Positions 34,173-43,091 of a stretch of 64,000 bases of DNA are shown piece after piece. The position numbers and the translations under genes were made by a program. This stretch comes from a virus, in the IMG/VR virus record IMGVR_UViG_3300020392_000010, positions 1 through 64,000 of that record. The stretch is one strand, 5' to 3'. Within the stretch, counting starts at the first letter, position 1; the number at the start of each line of letters is the position of its first letter. The notes beneath the pieces are model-generated. The model made no database searches, had not been told where the DNA came from, and saw nothing but the letters and a program-made list of their open reading frames with translations.

Positions 34173-34478
34173 TTAATGGTTATTTTTGTAATCTACGAGA
34201 GCGGTTATTACGTCTGTGAACTGGGCACTATTTAAATTTACTTTTAAATTTGAATGCTCTTTATTAATAAAATTTTCCGCTTCTCTTCTAAGCTTTTCGT
34301 ATGAAGTTTTTTCTTTAACAGGGTGTTTGTAAACCGAATCTTTAGTTTGCCTAAGTTCATTTATTGTTCTTTTTTTAACAGTCCTTGATTTGTAATCGGG
34401 CATCTTGTGAAAAAGCTTAGATTCGCCTGAAAAATCCATACCTGAAAAGCCTGGTTTTAATTTATTTTCTTCACTCAT
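34173..34478 (-). CDS. Hypothetical small basic protein
   Basis: This 101-residue protein (GMDFSGESKLFHKMPDYKS) is rich in Lys and Arg and ends with LNSAQFTDVITALVDY. It is the first gene before the amidase and starts 19 nt after a TATTATACTG (minus CAGTATAATA) motif. No family is recognised. Confidence 0.52.
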   Translation of the reverse strand: MSEENKLKPGFSGMDFSGESKLFHKMPDYKSRTVKKRTINELRQTKDSVYKHPVKEKTSYEKLRREAENFINKEHSNLKVNLNSAQFTDVITALVDYKNNH

Positions 34479-34497
34479 GTTTATAAAATTGTTTTAA

Positions 34498-34507
34498 TAT
34501 TATACTG
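34498..34507 (-). promoter_or_regulatory. CAGTATAATA minus-strand promoter motif
   Basis: The minus strand reads CAGTATAATA 19 nt before the ATG at 34478. It matches the AGTATAATA core and spacing of the sigma-factor and 18326 genes. It would drive the operon to UvsW. Confidence 0.5.
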
Positions 34508-34509
34508 TT

Positions 34510-34980
34510 TTAGGAAAAAAAGTTTATAAATTTATAGTAAGTTGATCCTACTTTAAAGTGATCTTCTGGAAAAACTTCATCTTGAGAAAGAGTTGAAACT
34601 ATTTCATTCCCTATTATATTAGATTCGTCTTTGGTTTTAACATGTATATTAGGTTTATCTTTTCTACCTATTAAGTAATTTATTAAATCATACTTTTCAA
34701 AATCCTCTTTTTCTATTTTTAAACATTTATTAATGAATAGTGATGGGCATTTTCTAGTTCCTTTTCCAAAACCATTATAATACGATTGTTTTACGCAATT
34801 ATCCTTACAGGTATTTAAAAAATTAAGATAGCCTTCCCTATCCTTGAAATTTATTATTGTAAAATTTCCAAGAGACTGTATACAATCTCTTATAGAATTC
34901 CAGTTAGCATTAGAACTTGATTGTATGTCTTTCATTTCAAGATCATCAAACTCTTCAAAAACTTTTATGTACTTTTGCAT
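34510..34980 (-). CDS. Hypothetical protein with tag-like N-terminus
   Basis: This 156-residue protein begins MQKYIKVFEEFDDLEMKD. That resembles the MKNYIKNF-type leader, but its Glu context (DLE) does not fit (L/I)xE well, and it is on the minus strand with the non-structural genes. The central part contains several Cys (CKDNCVKQSYY, RKCPSLFINKC), suggesting metal binding. No family is recognised. The leader similarity may be real or chance. Confidence 0.5.
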   Translation of the reverse strand: MQKYIKVFEEFDDLEMKDIQSSSNANWNSIRDCIQSLGNFTIINFKDREGYLNFLNTCKDNCVKQSYYNGFGKGTRKCPSLFINKCLKIEKEDFEKYDLINYLIGRKDKPNIHVKTKDESNIIGNEIVSTLSQDEVFPEDHFKVGSTYYKFINFFS

Positions 34981-35023
34981 GCTGTATTATATAAAACTTT
35001 TTTTTATTTATTTGTAAAACATA

Positions 35024-35033
35024 TAGTATAATG
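35024..35033 (+). promoter_or_regulatory. Plus-strand TAGTATAAT-type promoter motif
   Basis: TAGTATAATG lies 24 nt before the ATG of the nucleotide kinase (35058). It is the only clear plus-strand occurrence of the class otherwise seen before minus genes, which fits the kinase being an early or metabolic gene. Confidence 0.4.
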
Positions 35034-35057
35034 GTACAGTTATAAAATAAAGCAATA

Positions 35058-35657
35058 ATGATAGTAATTATAGAAGGATCACAAGGGTCCGGCAAAACTC
35101 ATATGATAAATTATTTAAAGTCAAACGAGTGGGGCGATAACGTATTATTTTACAAATATGAACACGTATCTCATATGAAAAACATGGGATTTGAAGACAT
35201 GGAACCAAAGGACTCTTTTCACTATTTTACGCTATCTAATACACTTACTATTCTAGAGTTACATAAAACCGTTTTAAAAGATAAAATAATAGTATTTGAT
35301 AGAGGAATATTTTCAGCATATGTGTGGTCTATTTTAAGAAATAGAATGGATAGAAGTAGGCTTAATAAAGAATTATCTAAACTATTAGATAGCTCTTTAT
35401 ATGAAAATTGTCATGTAATTAGAATAATATCTGAAAGTAAAGAAATAAGAGCGCACAGTGATATATTCGATACTTTTACAAATAATATAAAAGAAAATTT
35501 TTTATTTGACAAAGTATTCGAAGATAATATGGAAAATTTAGAATGTGATAAGCGAAATAATTCATATAATGAGATGATTAACTATAGGGACTTTTTAAGC
35601 GAAGCTGTTATGATGAACATATTTAGTAAAAAAATTAATATAAATAAACTAAAATAG
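35058..35657 (+). CDS. Deoxynucleoside/thymidylate kinase-like P-loop kinase
   Basis: This 199-residue protein has the P-loop GSQGSGKT (residues 7-14) and IIVFDRGIFSAYVWS, matching the DRx motif of thymidylate or deoxynucleoside kinases. It would supply dNTP precursors for phage DNA. The LID region is not clearly diagnostic, so substrate is unknown. It is preceded by a minus-class promoter motif on the plus strand and followed by a tagged cargo gene 11 nt later. Confidence 0.78.
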   Translation: MIVIIEGSQGSGKTHMINYLKSNEWGDNVLFYKYEHVSHMKNMGFEDMEPKDSFHYFTLSNTLTILELHKTVLKDKIIVFDRGIFSAYVWSILRNRMDRSRLNKELSKLLDSSLYENCHVIRIISESKEIRAHSDIFDTFTNNIKENFLFDKVFEDNMENLECDKRNNSYNEMINYRDFLSEAVMMNIFSKKININKLK

Positions 35658-35667
35658 TGTTTATTCA

Positions 35668-36213
35668 ATGAAAAATTTAGTAACCAAATATAGCGATTTT
35701 ATATTTGAAAAAAAGAAATCTTCTTTAAAAGGTATTTCTTCTGAAAATATTATTAAAAAAATAGAGGCAGTAATGGATGTATTGCCTAACGATGTACAAT
35801 TTGGAGTACCCTCTGATAATTTAGGCCAATCTACTTCCTATAAGTCTCCAGGTGACGCTATTCAAAGAATAAAAGATATCACTCATTACTATAATAAGAG
35901 AAAAGAAGATGTTAAATTCTACTGCTGGTCTATTACTTTTAAAGGAGACTTTAATGCTTCACAAGAACTTGAAGATAAAATGGAAGAAGCAGATGGATTA
36001 TTTCATGAAGATAAGGCTAAGTATGGAAAAATAGACATGATAAAGGTTAGAGATTATGTTCAAACAAATCCAGAGGACGCAGATGAATTTAAAAGTTTTT
36101 CAATATCATTAGATAGCGCCTCTTCTAGAAAATTTGGTATGAAACTATCATCTGGAACTTCTAATGATAAAACAAAAGAGAAAGAATCAGAAGAATCTGA
36201 AGATGAATTTTAA
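35668..36213 (+). CDS. Tagged cargo protein
   Basis: This 181-residue protein starts MKNLVTKYSDFIFEKKKSS, a YxxFIxE tag with the cut after IFE. The middle part is a compact mixed fold (FYCWSITFKGDFNASQELED) and the end is acidic (KEKESEESEDEF). No family is recognised. It sits between the kinase and the ligase fusion. Confidence 0.63.
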   Translation: MKNLVTKYSDFIFEKKKSSLKGISSENIIKKIEAVMDVLPNDVQFGVPSDNLGQSTSYKSPGDAIQRIKDITHYYNKRKEDVKFYCWSITFKGDFNASQELEDKMEEADGLFHEDKAKYGKIDMIKVRDYVQTNPEDADEFKSFSISLDSASSRKFGMKLSSGTSNDKTKEKESEESEDEF

Positions 36214-36238
36214 AATATAAATTACTTAAAAAACAAGT

Positions 36239-38152
36239 ATGGCAGGAATAAGACACTTAAAAGAAGTCCATGATAAAATGGGAGAAGACTTCTTAAATAA
36301 ATTATTTAATGAGTACCTTATAGTTAATGAAAAAGTAAATGGAAGTTTTCTAGGATTTAAAAAAGACAGAGAAAATGACGAATTTAAATTCTTTAATAAG
36401 AGAAACGAAATAGGTTACATAGATAGGGTCTTATCAAAATTTTATAACGATCCTATTAACCATATTAAAAATTTAGAAAAAGACAAGATTCAAAAAATTC
36501 CATCGAATATGTATTTTGGTTTAGAATACATATCTAATACCTCATCAAATGTAGAAGATTATGGAAGATTACCGAAAAATGGATTATTACTTAATTTTAT
36601 ACACGAATTAGACGAAGAAGGTGGGGTAATAAAAACAATACAAGATAAACATATACTAGATGAATGGGCTAATTTTTTAGAAATAGATGGACCAACTATA
36701 GTTTTTGAAGGAAAATTAAACGATGATCAAAAAGTTGAAATCATGGATTTTATATACAGCCCTGCTGAAGAACTATTAGAAAAATTTAAAACGAGATCTT
36801 TTATAAAATACGTTATATCTATTTTAAATAAAGATTTTAAAGAAAGTTTTTTAGAAAATAGCATAGTTAGAGATATAAACGGATTAGTGTTTAGATTTTA
36901 CGAAGGGGATAGAGAAAATCCTAGTTCAAAATCTTTTCTTGCTAAATTAATAGACCCTATATTTCAAAATAAAATGAGTACCCAAGAGGTAAAAAGAGAA
37001 GAAAATAAATCTCAAGATTATACATGGTTAATTGTAATAGATTTAATGAATTTTATAGAAATGTATGACCTAAAAACAATCAATAGTTGGAAAATAGTAG
37101 GAGATTCATTTCAAGAAAGATATGTTAAATTTGTAAATAGAGTATTTAGAGAATTTATAGATAAGTATAAAGACAAATACGAAGGAATACAATTAAATAA
37201 ACCTGAGTTTCTAGATAGTGATGAATTTGATCTAAATATGGACATGATAAATGATCCATATATTATAGATTTAATAAAAGAAAGCGATACAAATAAAGAA
37301 ATTTATAAAATCCTATTAAACTTTTTTAGAAAAAAAAGAAAAAAAGTAAATTCTAACCTATTTGATAGTAATCTATTAAAGCAACTAAATATACAGGTTG
37401 ATAAGATAAAAAAGATTTTGTTGAAAGAAAAGGTTTTTGAAGGGTTTTTTCCAACGTTTAACGAGTATGTAGGCGAATCAGGAGAGTTTGAACCAATGAC
37501 AATTCAAGGTTTTTCAAAAGAAAAAAGATCAATAGCTAAGCCTAAAAAAGTAAATCTGCTAATAGGCGATTTTCAACCTATACACTTAGGGCATATAAAA
37601 GCTGCCGAAAAATTAAAATCTAAAAACAATTTTCCAGTAGTATTAATAGCAGTTGTTAAAAATGAAAAAAATAAGAATAATCCATTTTCAGAAGCATCTA
37701 TTAAAAAAATGCTAAATGACGTTGAACAAGAATATGGAAGCTTTATTGAAAAGGCAATTATATTAAAAACAGGTGGAATAGAAGAAATTATAGGTTCTTT
37801 AAAACCATCTTATGTACCTATATTATGGGGCACTAATAAAAATAGACTAAATAGATACGCTATTCAATTAGGGTATTTAAAAAAGAGAGACGTTTCACTT
37901 GACTTAAATAAGGATTTTAAGCTAGTTGAAATACCTAAATTTCAATCTTCATCTGAAATAAGAAATATTATAAAAGATGAAAAGTACAAGGAGTTTAAAA
38001 GACTTGTACCAGATTCAGTAGTTTCTAATTTTTATAATTTAAAAAAAGAAATAGATCAATTAAATGAATCTAAAAAAGAAACTATTTCTGAGATAAATAA
38101 TAAAGAATCTAATATCTCAGAAAATGAAAAAGAAATCAAAGAAGAACAGTAG
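36239..38152 (+). CDS. RNA/DNA ligase-like domain fused to an HxGH nucleotidyltransferase
   Basis: This 637-residue protein has two catalytic parts. The N-terminal part contains a nucleotidyltransferase (ligase) motif I, VNEKVNGSFLGF (K32-x-N-G), motif III-like YFGLEYI and motif IV-like NGLVFRFYEGD. The C-terminal part has the adenylyltransferase signature GDFQPIHLGHIKAAE (residues about 442-456) and a late SSSEIR at about 568, as in NMN adenylyltransferases. A helical linker joins them. The enzyme may ligate nucleic acid and make or recycle an NAD-type or other nucleotide. Whether both activities work together is unknown. Confidence 0.82.
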   Translation: MAGIRHLKEVHDKMGEDFLNKLFNEYLIVNEKVNGSFLGFKKDRENDEFKFFNKRNEIGYIDRVLSKFYNDPINHIKNLEKDKIQKIPSNMYFGLEYISNTSSNVEDYGRLPKNGLLLNFIHELDEEGGVIKTIQDKHILDEWANFLEIDGPTIVFEGKLNDDQKVEIMDFIYSPAEELLEKFKTRSFIKYVISILNKDFKESFLENSIVRDINGLVFRFYEGDRENPSSKSFLAKLIDPIFQNKMSTQEVKREENKSQDYTWLIVIDLMNFIEMYDLKTINSWKIVGDSFQERYVKFVNRVFREFIDKYKDKYEGIQLNKPEFLDSDEFDLNMDMINDPYIIDLIKESDTNKEIYKILLNFFRKKRKKVNSNLFDSNLLKQLNIQVDKIKKILLKEKVFEGFFPTFNEYVGESGEFEPMTIQGFSKEKRSIAKPKKVNLLIGDFQPIHLGHIKAAEKLKSKNNFPVVLIAVVKNEKNKNNPFSEASIKKMLNDVEQEYGSFIEKAIILKTGGIEEIIGSLKPSYVPILWGTNKNRLNRYAIQLGYLKKRDVSLDLNKDFKLVEIPKFQSSSEIRNIIKDEKYKEFKRLVPDSVVSNFYNLKKEIDQLNESKKETISEINNKESNISENEKEIKEEQ

Positions 38153-38573
38153 TCAAAGAAACTATAAAAAGTATTTTGACAATAGAATGGGCAAAGGCGC
38201 GCCTGAAAAGCTAAAAAATGCAGTCCTTCAGCATCCAGACGATACTGATGATTCTATATATGGCTATATGCAAAAGAATAAATCTAGAAACATGTGGGTT
38301 ATGAACTTTGATCAATACAAAAAAGCAGGAGGTGTATCAGAATCATTAAATGAAGATGAATGGACAGATGATATACTTGATAATCTTGGAAAAGAAAGCA
38401 ATGAAGATTGGTGGACTGAAAAAAATTCAGAAGAACTAAATATGCACTCATTAGAAAGAGATTTAATGAAATTAGTAAATAAATATTCAGGTAAAATAGG
38501 AATAGATTCATATGGATCTATTGATGCAATATACAAGATCTTAGATGGAATGTTTGAAAGAGTAGAAAAATAA
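38124..38573 (+). CDS. Hypothetical protein with internal tag-like segment
   Basis: This 149-residue protein starts within the end of the ligase gene (28-nt overlap). The ATG at 38188 (MGKGAPEKLKNAVLQ) is an alternative start. At about residues 54-74 it carries VMNFDQYKKAGGVSESLNED, which resembles the cargo tag with an LNE site, although inside rather than at the N-terminus. If cut there, the C-terminal 74 residues would remain. No family is recognised. Confidence 0.55.
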   Translation: MKKKSKKNSSQRNYKKYFDNRMGKGAPEKLKNAVLQHPDDTDDSIYGYMQKNKSRNMWVMNFDQYKKAGGVSESLNEDEWTDDILDNLGKESNEDWWTEKNSEELNMHSLERDLMKLVNKYSGKIGIDSYGSIDAIYKILDGMFERVEK

Positions 38574-38592
38574 TTATTTAATACTTTTCTAA

Positions 38593-38600
38593 TATAAATA
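38593..38600 (+). promoter_or_regulatory. TATAAATA late-type promoter motif
   Basis: The exact TATAAATA lies 22 nt before the ATG at 38623. Confidence 0.55.
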
Positions 38601-38622
38601 ATAAAAAGCTATTTTATTATAA

Positions 38623-40317
38623 ATGAATTTCCTGAATAAAATAAAGGGTTTTAACTTTTCAAATAAACTTTTAGAGGAAACCAAAGAAACCATAGATAAA
38701 GACATAGAATCTATAGGTAAAAGATTAGAGGACGAAGTAGGAGGAAACGAAGATGAAATTATTATAGATTCTATACTAGACGACATTTCATACGAAATAT
38801 TAAATAGAAAAGATGAAGAAAAAGTAGATGATGTAATTAAAATTTTTTCAGACTCTAAAAAAATAGACTATTTTTCTAAGTATAAAGAAAATAAATCTAA
38901 AAAGATTAATAGTATAAGTAAGTCTTTAAATAAAATATCTAAAAATTTATACAGCGATAAAGATAAAGAGAGGGAAAAATCAAACAGTGAATTTATAACA
39001 GCAGTTACTAATCTAAACCTTGAAATAGATAGGGCTAATAAATTAACTGAAATATACAAAATAAATTCAGATAAAGAATTAGACGAAAATTCAAACGCTG
39101 AAAAAACAAAAAAATTAGCTGAAAAAAATTCTTTCATTGAAAAGGCTATTTCTGCCTATAAAAAATTAGCTAAAAAAGTAATAAGCCATCTTAATAAAAG
39201 AGTAGATAAGAATATTGAGGAAGATAATGAAATGATTATTGATGACATAGAAAACACATTTGATGAAAGTGGAATATCAGTAATTAACATAAATATCAAT
39301 GGAAAAGAATTAAACGTACAAGACGAAATAGAAAAAGTAAAGAAAAAAGAAGAAATTAAAAAACCCCAAGAAACAAGAAGTCAAAGGTCTTTTATAAAAG
39401 AAACTATATCTAAATTAAAAAATTCATATATACCAGAGGAAAGAGATGGTATTATAATTAAACCAGGCGGATTTTTTAGTAATGTTCTTAATATAAAGTC
39501 TTCATATAACGATGTTCTTTTAAATATAATACAGCGCCGAGCCATTGATTTAGGCGAAGACATGTCTTATTTGGAAAAAGAAAGCACCGATGTTAAACAT
39601 CAAATAGCATACTTAGAATCTACTAAATATTTTTTAGATTATATGATAGATACATACATAACAATTAAAAAAGATAAAGACAAATTAAAAAGATTAGTCA
39701 ATACCATATATCTAGATAAAGCTGCCTATATAAGAAATAAAAATTTAGCTAGAAAAATAAATATGTCAGATTTTGCTGGATTAAAAATAAAAAGAGAAGT
39801 AAAAATACCTCTTTATAAAACAGTTAACATTCCTATTTCTAATAAAGATATAGTTGCTAATTCTAAATTTAGCAAATTTAAAGAAGCTATGAAAGGTTTA
39901 TCTGGTATAATGGGATGGCAAAAAAGTTACGTCGATCAAGGTAGGGCAAGCGCAAATAAGCAACAAAATAAAGCTATTCTTCAAGGAATTACTAATATTT
40001 CTAAATCTATAGCAGGGGCATTAGGTGGAGATAAGGCTAAGAATAGAGTAGACCTAGCATCTAGAAGAGTAGGAAATACTCTTAATTTAGAATTGAAAGA
40101 AGATATGATAGCACCTATAGATTCTGGAGGATCTCCAGGTACATCTTTCGATACACCTCAGTCACTCGCAGGTGGAATGGATATGTTTTCTAAACTAGGA
40201 CCGGGTAAGCCTCTAAAAAGAAAGAAAAGAAAAAAGAAGAAGAAAAAGAAATCTAAAAAGACTACAAATGCTATTATATCATTTGACACATTTATAAATA
40301 AAAATAAATCCTTTTAA
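38623..40317 (+). CDS. Large coiled-coil structural/cargo protein with C-terminal tag-like motif
   Basis: This 564-residue protein has long Lys/Glu-rich coiled coils over about residues 40-400. A C-terminal region follows with GSPGTSFDTPQSLAGG and a Lys cluster (KRKKRKKKKKKKSKK). It ends TNAIISFDTFINKNKSF, which fits the tag core FxxF[IL]x but lacks a cleavable Glu. The N-terminus MNFLNKIKGFNFSNKLLEE has a possible LLE site. It could be an internal-head DNA-associated protein, given the basic tail, or a tail protein. No family is recognised. Confidence 0.58.
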   Translation: MNFLNKIKGFNFSNKLLEETKETIDKDIESIGKRLEDEVGGNEDEIIIDSILDDISYEILNRKDEEKVDDVIKIFSDSKKIDYFSKYKENKSKKINSISKSLNKISKNLYSDKDKEREKSNSEFITAVTNLNLEIDRANKLTEIYKINSDKELDENSNAEKTKKLAEKNSFIEKAISAYKKLAKKVISHLNKRVDKNIEEDNEMIIDDIENTFDESGISVINININGKELNVQDEIEKVKKKEEIKKPQETRSQRSFIKETISKLKNSYIPEERDGIIIKPGGFFSNVLNIKSSYNDVLLNIIQRRAIDLGEDMSYLEKESTDVKHQIAYLESTKYFLDYMIDTYITIKKDKDKLKRLVNTIYLDKAAYIRNKNLARKINMSDFAGLKIKREVKIPLYKTVNIPISNKDIVANSKFSKFKEAMKGLSGIMGWQKSYVDQGRASANKQQNKAILQGITNISKSIAGALGGDKAKNRVDLASRRVGNTLNLELKEDMIAPIDSGGSPGTSFDTPQSLAGGMDMFSKLGPGKPLKRKKRKKKKKKKSKKTTNAIISFDTFINKNKSF

Positions 40318-40319
40318 AT

Positions 40320-40571
40320 ATGCAATACGTTAAAGATATTTTTACAGAAGACAAAAATGATGGAAAATATTCATCTAAAAAGACATTAGGTATAATTTCA
40401 GGTGTTTTAGTATGTTTAGCATTTTTAGGAGATGGTTTTCATTGGTTTACAGTAAACGAAGGATTATTTAATTCAATGTTAATATTTTCTGGAACCATGC
40501 TAGGCGTATCTACTGCGACTAAAATATTTAAAAAAAGTGAGCCTGTAAAAAGCGAAGAAAGTAATGGTTAA
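40320..40571 (+). CDS. Two-span membrane protein, holin candidate
   Basis: This 83-residue protein has a charged N-terminus, then spans LGIISGVLVCLAFLGDGFHWF and SMLIFSGTMLGVSTATKIF, and a short acidic/basic tail. The two-helix hairpin and size fit class II-like holins, and a holin is needed for the amidase (33333-34169). It lies between a coiled-coil protein and a Cys-rich tagged protein in late transcription direction. The holin assignment is not proven. Confidence 0.6.
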   Translation: MQYVKDIFTEDKNDGKYSSKKTLGIISGVLVCLAFLGDGFHWFTVNEGLFNSMLIFSGTMLGVSTATKIFKKSEPVKSEESNG

Positions 40572-40989
40572 AAATTACAACAAATATCTAAAAGAAAATT
40601 GCGGCTGTATTGGAAATGAAGCTAGTGTAGAAATAGCTCCTATAGAATTATTTAGTAAAATAGCTAATTCTCTACCAACTAAACAGGATACATGTCCTAG
40701 TTGTTCTAAATTTCCAGAAGATTGCGGCTGTAAAGGAAATTGTGGGAATTGCGGCGATGAAAATGGAAATTGTGATTGTAGTATTAATCAGGACATATCA
40801 ATAGGTGATATGGTTAGAAATGTAAACCAAAGCTGTCCTCAGTTTAAATCAGTAGGTAGAGTTGTAGATATGCCTAATAACAATTCCGTAACATTTACTG
40901 TTGTAAGACCAGGCGGAGATTCTTCAATAGGCCAGTTGTTAAACGCTACTAGGGATCAAATTACAGTAGACGAGAAATATCGTATATAA
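40564..40989 (+). CDS. Tagged Cys-rich cargo protein
   Basis: This 141-residue protein begins MVKNYNKYLKENCGC, a clear YxxYLxE tag with the cut after LKE. A segment with eleven Cys follows (GCIGN, CPSCSKFPEDCGCKGNC, CGDENGNCDCS), arranged in CxxC and CxC pairs that suggest metal binding. The C-terminal half is a small beta domain (GDMVRNVNQSC, VGRVVDMPNNNSVTFTVV) of SH3-like appearance. It overlaps the holin candidate by 8 nt. Confidence 0.68.
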   Translation: MVKNYNKYLKENCGCIGNEASVEIAPIELFSKIANSLPTKQDTCPSCSKFPEDCGCKGNCGNCGDENGNCDCSINQDISIGDMVRNVNQSCPQFKSVGRVVDMPNNNSVTFTVVRPGGDSSIGQLLNATRDQITVDEKYRI

Positions 40990-41051
40990 AATTTAAAACT
41001 TCATTTTTATTTTCTTGTTAGATATATAATAAAAAAGATTATTTTCTAAAA

Positions 41052-43091
41052 ATGGGAGAAGGTAGGTTTCCAGGTTTGAACATAGGCAAAGGCAATGGTC
41101 TAGAAAATTTAAATATAAAGAACATTTTAGGGGGAAAAGCAACTGATCCATTTAGAACAGGAGGTAACGGTGCAGCCGGCGATGCTTTACTTGAAATGCA
41201 AGAAGTAGATTTACAAAAAGATGAAACTGCACGTATTCCAAATACACAGGAGGAAACAGTAAAAGCGGCTCCCTCTAGGTTTAACCCATTTAACGTATTT
41301 AGATTTAGAAAATTTGGTTTAGCACAGGGTGCATATGATTTAAAAAAGCATTCAGATACTCACCTTTATGGAGCAAGTGAAGGTTTAACGGCTCCTAAAG
41401 ACCAAAACGTATTTAGTCAAGCTTTTAATTACATTAGTAATGTTCCTATTTCAAAAGAAGATGATCTTAAAGACTTTAATGTTGGAGAATACCAAAAAAC
41501 ACAGAGAAACCCAACCGCTGCTCAAATAATAGAAAATTTTAGAGACGATAGTAATTTTAAAGTATTAGGACCTACTCCATTTGCATACAATGATTTTATA
41601 TTTTGTACACACTATGGTAAAATACCAAATAATAGATTAATTGCGCTTAGAAGATATCCGGGACCGGTTGAAGATAGCCTAAGACAATTCAATGCCGCAG
41701 CTGAAGAGGTTGTTAACGTTCCACTTGCACAGGCCCTTACCTATTATGGAACTGGAACAGGTAACGATATAAATAACGTATTACCAATTAGCTGGGACGT
41801 TCCATGGGAGAAGAAAACCGCAGAGGTTAATGAGATTGACGGAAATGAAATACTTGTAGACGATGTAATAGCAGCAGCAGGTATTGAAAAAGGAGATAAA
41901 CAGGCTTTAATTAGAGCCGCGATAGCTTCTCAAAAGGGGAACCAAGGTGCTCTTGAAGTAGCTGGATATGATAAAGAATTACAAGACTATATTAGAAAAG
42001 CATATGGTCCGGATGGCCCGTACTGGAACAGGGTACTAGGACCTGTGAATGTTGTAAATTCAACTAGAATGAGAAAAAGAGGAATGGGAACAACTATGTT
42101 TGATGCTCCTATTAAGCTTAAATTCAGTTATACTTTAAGATCATTTAATTTTGTTAACCCAAGGGTTGCATTTTTAGATTTAATGACAAATATATTGAGT
42201 CTTACATATAACACTGCTCCTTTTTGGGGAGGAGGATATCGATACTTTAAGAATCCAGGGGTGACTATTTCAAGTGCAGGTAGTGCATTAATAGAACAGG
42301 GTAAAATAGTAGAAGGTGTAATATTAACCCTTAATGAATGGATGAAAAGCGCATCTGGAGCAACTGCTCAATTATTAAATCAAGTATCTGACGCTCTTGA
42401 AAAAACAACTGGTGGAAAGCCACCAACAAGAAAAGAAACCCCATTAAAATATAGAAAAGCAGATGGTAAAACTTTAACTCAAACGGGTATGGATTTAACA
42501 AACGCAGTAATGGCAGGTAGGGCTGAATCTCTTATGCAAGCCCCTCTTTCATATAGGTCTCTGCTAGAAGGCCGGCCTGTTGGAGAATGGCATATGACAG
42601 TAGGTAACCCAATGGACCCAATGGCAGCTATGGGTAACCTAATATGCACAGCCTGTGATATGAAATTTAGTAACGAACTAGGGGCAGATGATTTTCCTAA
42701 ATCAGTTGACTTTACAGTTACCCTTACTCATGGAAGACCTAGAGCCAAGCAAGATATAGAGAGTATATTTAACCTAGGTGGAGGACCTTTATCATTCAGC
42801 AAAGTTGTTGCTCCAAGTTCTACTAAAAATACATTCGGAGGAGAGCCTAGTAATCTAACCAATATGGAAGGAGCAGAGGGTAATGTTAAAGTAGGCGTAA
42901 TTAGGGGAAGCGGAGGCGCTAACACAGGCGTTAGTGAATATAATTTACAAGAAAAAGAAGCAGAGTATAAAGCCGATCCTCTTAAAGGTGATGACAGTAA
43001 CCCATATGCCGGAAGAGTAGGTAATCACTATGGTTCTATTTTTGGAAATTCCTCTCTTTTAAAGGATTACATAAAAATGTCAGCTACATAA
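41052..43091 (+). CDS. Tail/baseplate structural protein with tube-like C-terminal domain
   Basis: This 679-residue protein starts a co-linear run of tail genes. It contains a long N-terminal part and a C-terminal segment, GNPMDPMAAMGNLICTACDMKF followed by KSVDFTVTLTHGRPR. This resembles the tube-domain strands of tail-tube initiators and caps, and a similar segment occurs in 45143-46267. The order (this gene, gp53-like, hub, tube-like, spike) resembles baseplate-hub operons. The exact T4 counterpart (gp48 or gp54) is inferred. Confidence 0.62.
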   Translation: MGEGRFPGLNIGKGNGLENLNIKNILGGKATDPFRTGGNGAAGDALLEMQEVDLQKDETARIPNTQEETVKAAPSRFNPFNVFRFRKFGLAQGAYDLKKHSDTHLYGASEGLTAPKDQNVFSQAFNYISNVPISKEDDLKDFNVGEYQKTQRNPTAAQIIENFRDDSNFKVLGPTPFAYNDFIFCTHYGKIPNNRLIALRRYPGPVEDSLRQFNAAAEEVVNVPLAQALTYYGTGTGNDINNVLPISWDVPWEKKTAEVNEIDGNEILVDDVIAAAGIEKGDKQALIRAAIASQKGNQGALEVAGYDKELQDYIRKAYGPDGPYWNRVLGPVNVVNSTRMRKRGMGTTMFDAPIKLKFSYTLRSFNFVNPRVAFLDLMTNILSLTYNTAPFWGGGYRYFKNPGVTISSAGSALIEQGKIVEGVILTLNEWMKSASGATAQLLNQVSDALEKTTGGKPPTRKETPLKYRKADGKTLTQTGMDLTNAVMAGRAESLMQAPLSYRSLLEGRPVGEWHMTVGNPMDPMAAMGNLICTACDMKFSNELGADDFPKSVDFTVTLTHGRPRAKQDIESIFNLGGGPLSFSKVVAPSSTKNTFGGEPSNLTNMEGAEGNVKVGVIRGSGGANTGVSEYNLQEKEAEYKADPLKGDDSNPYAGRVGNHYGSIFGNSSLLKDYIKMSAT

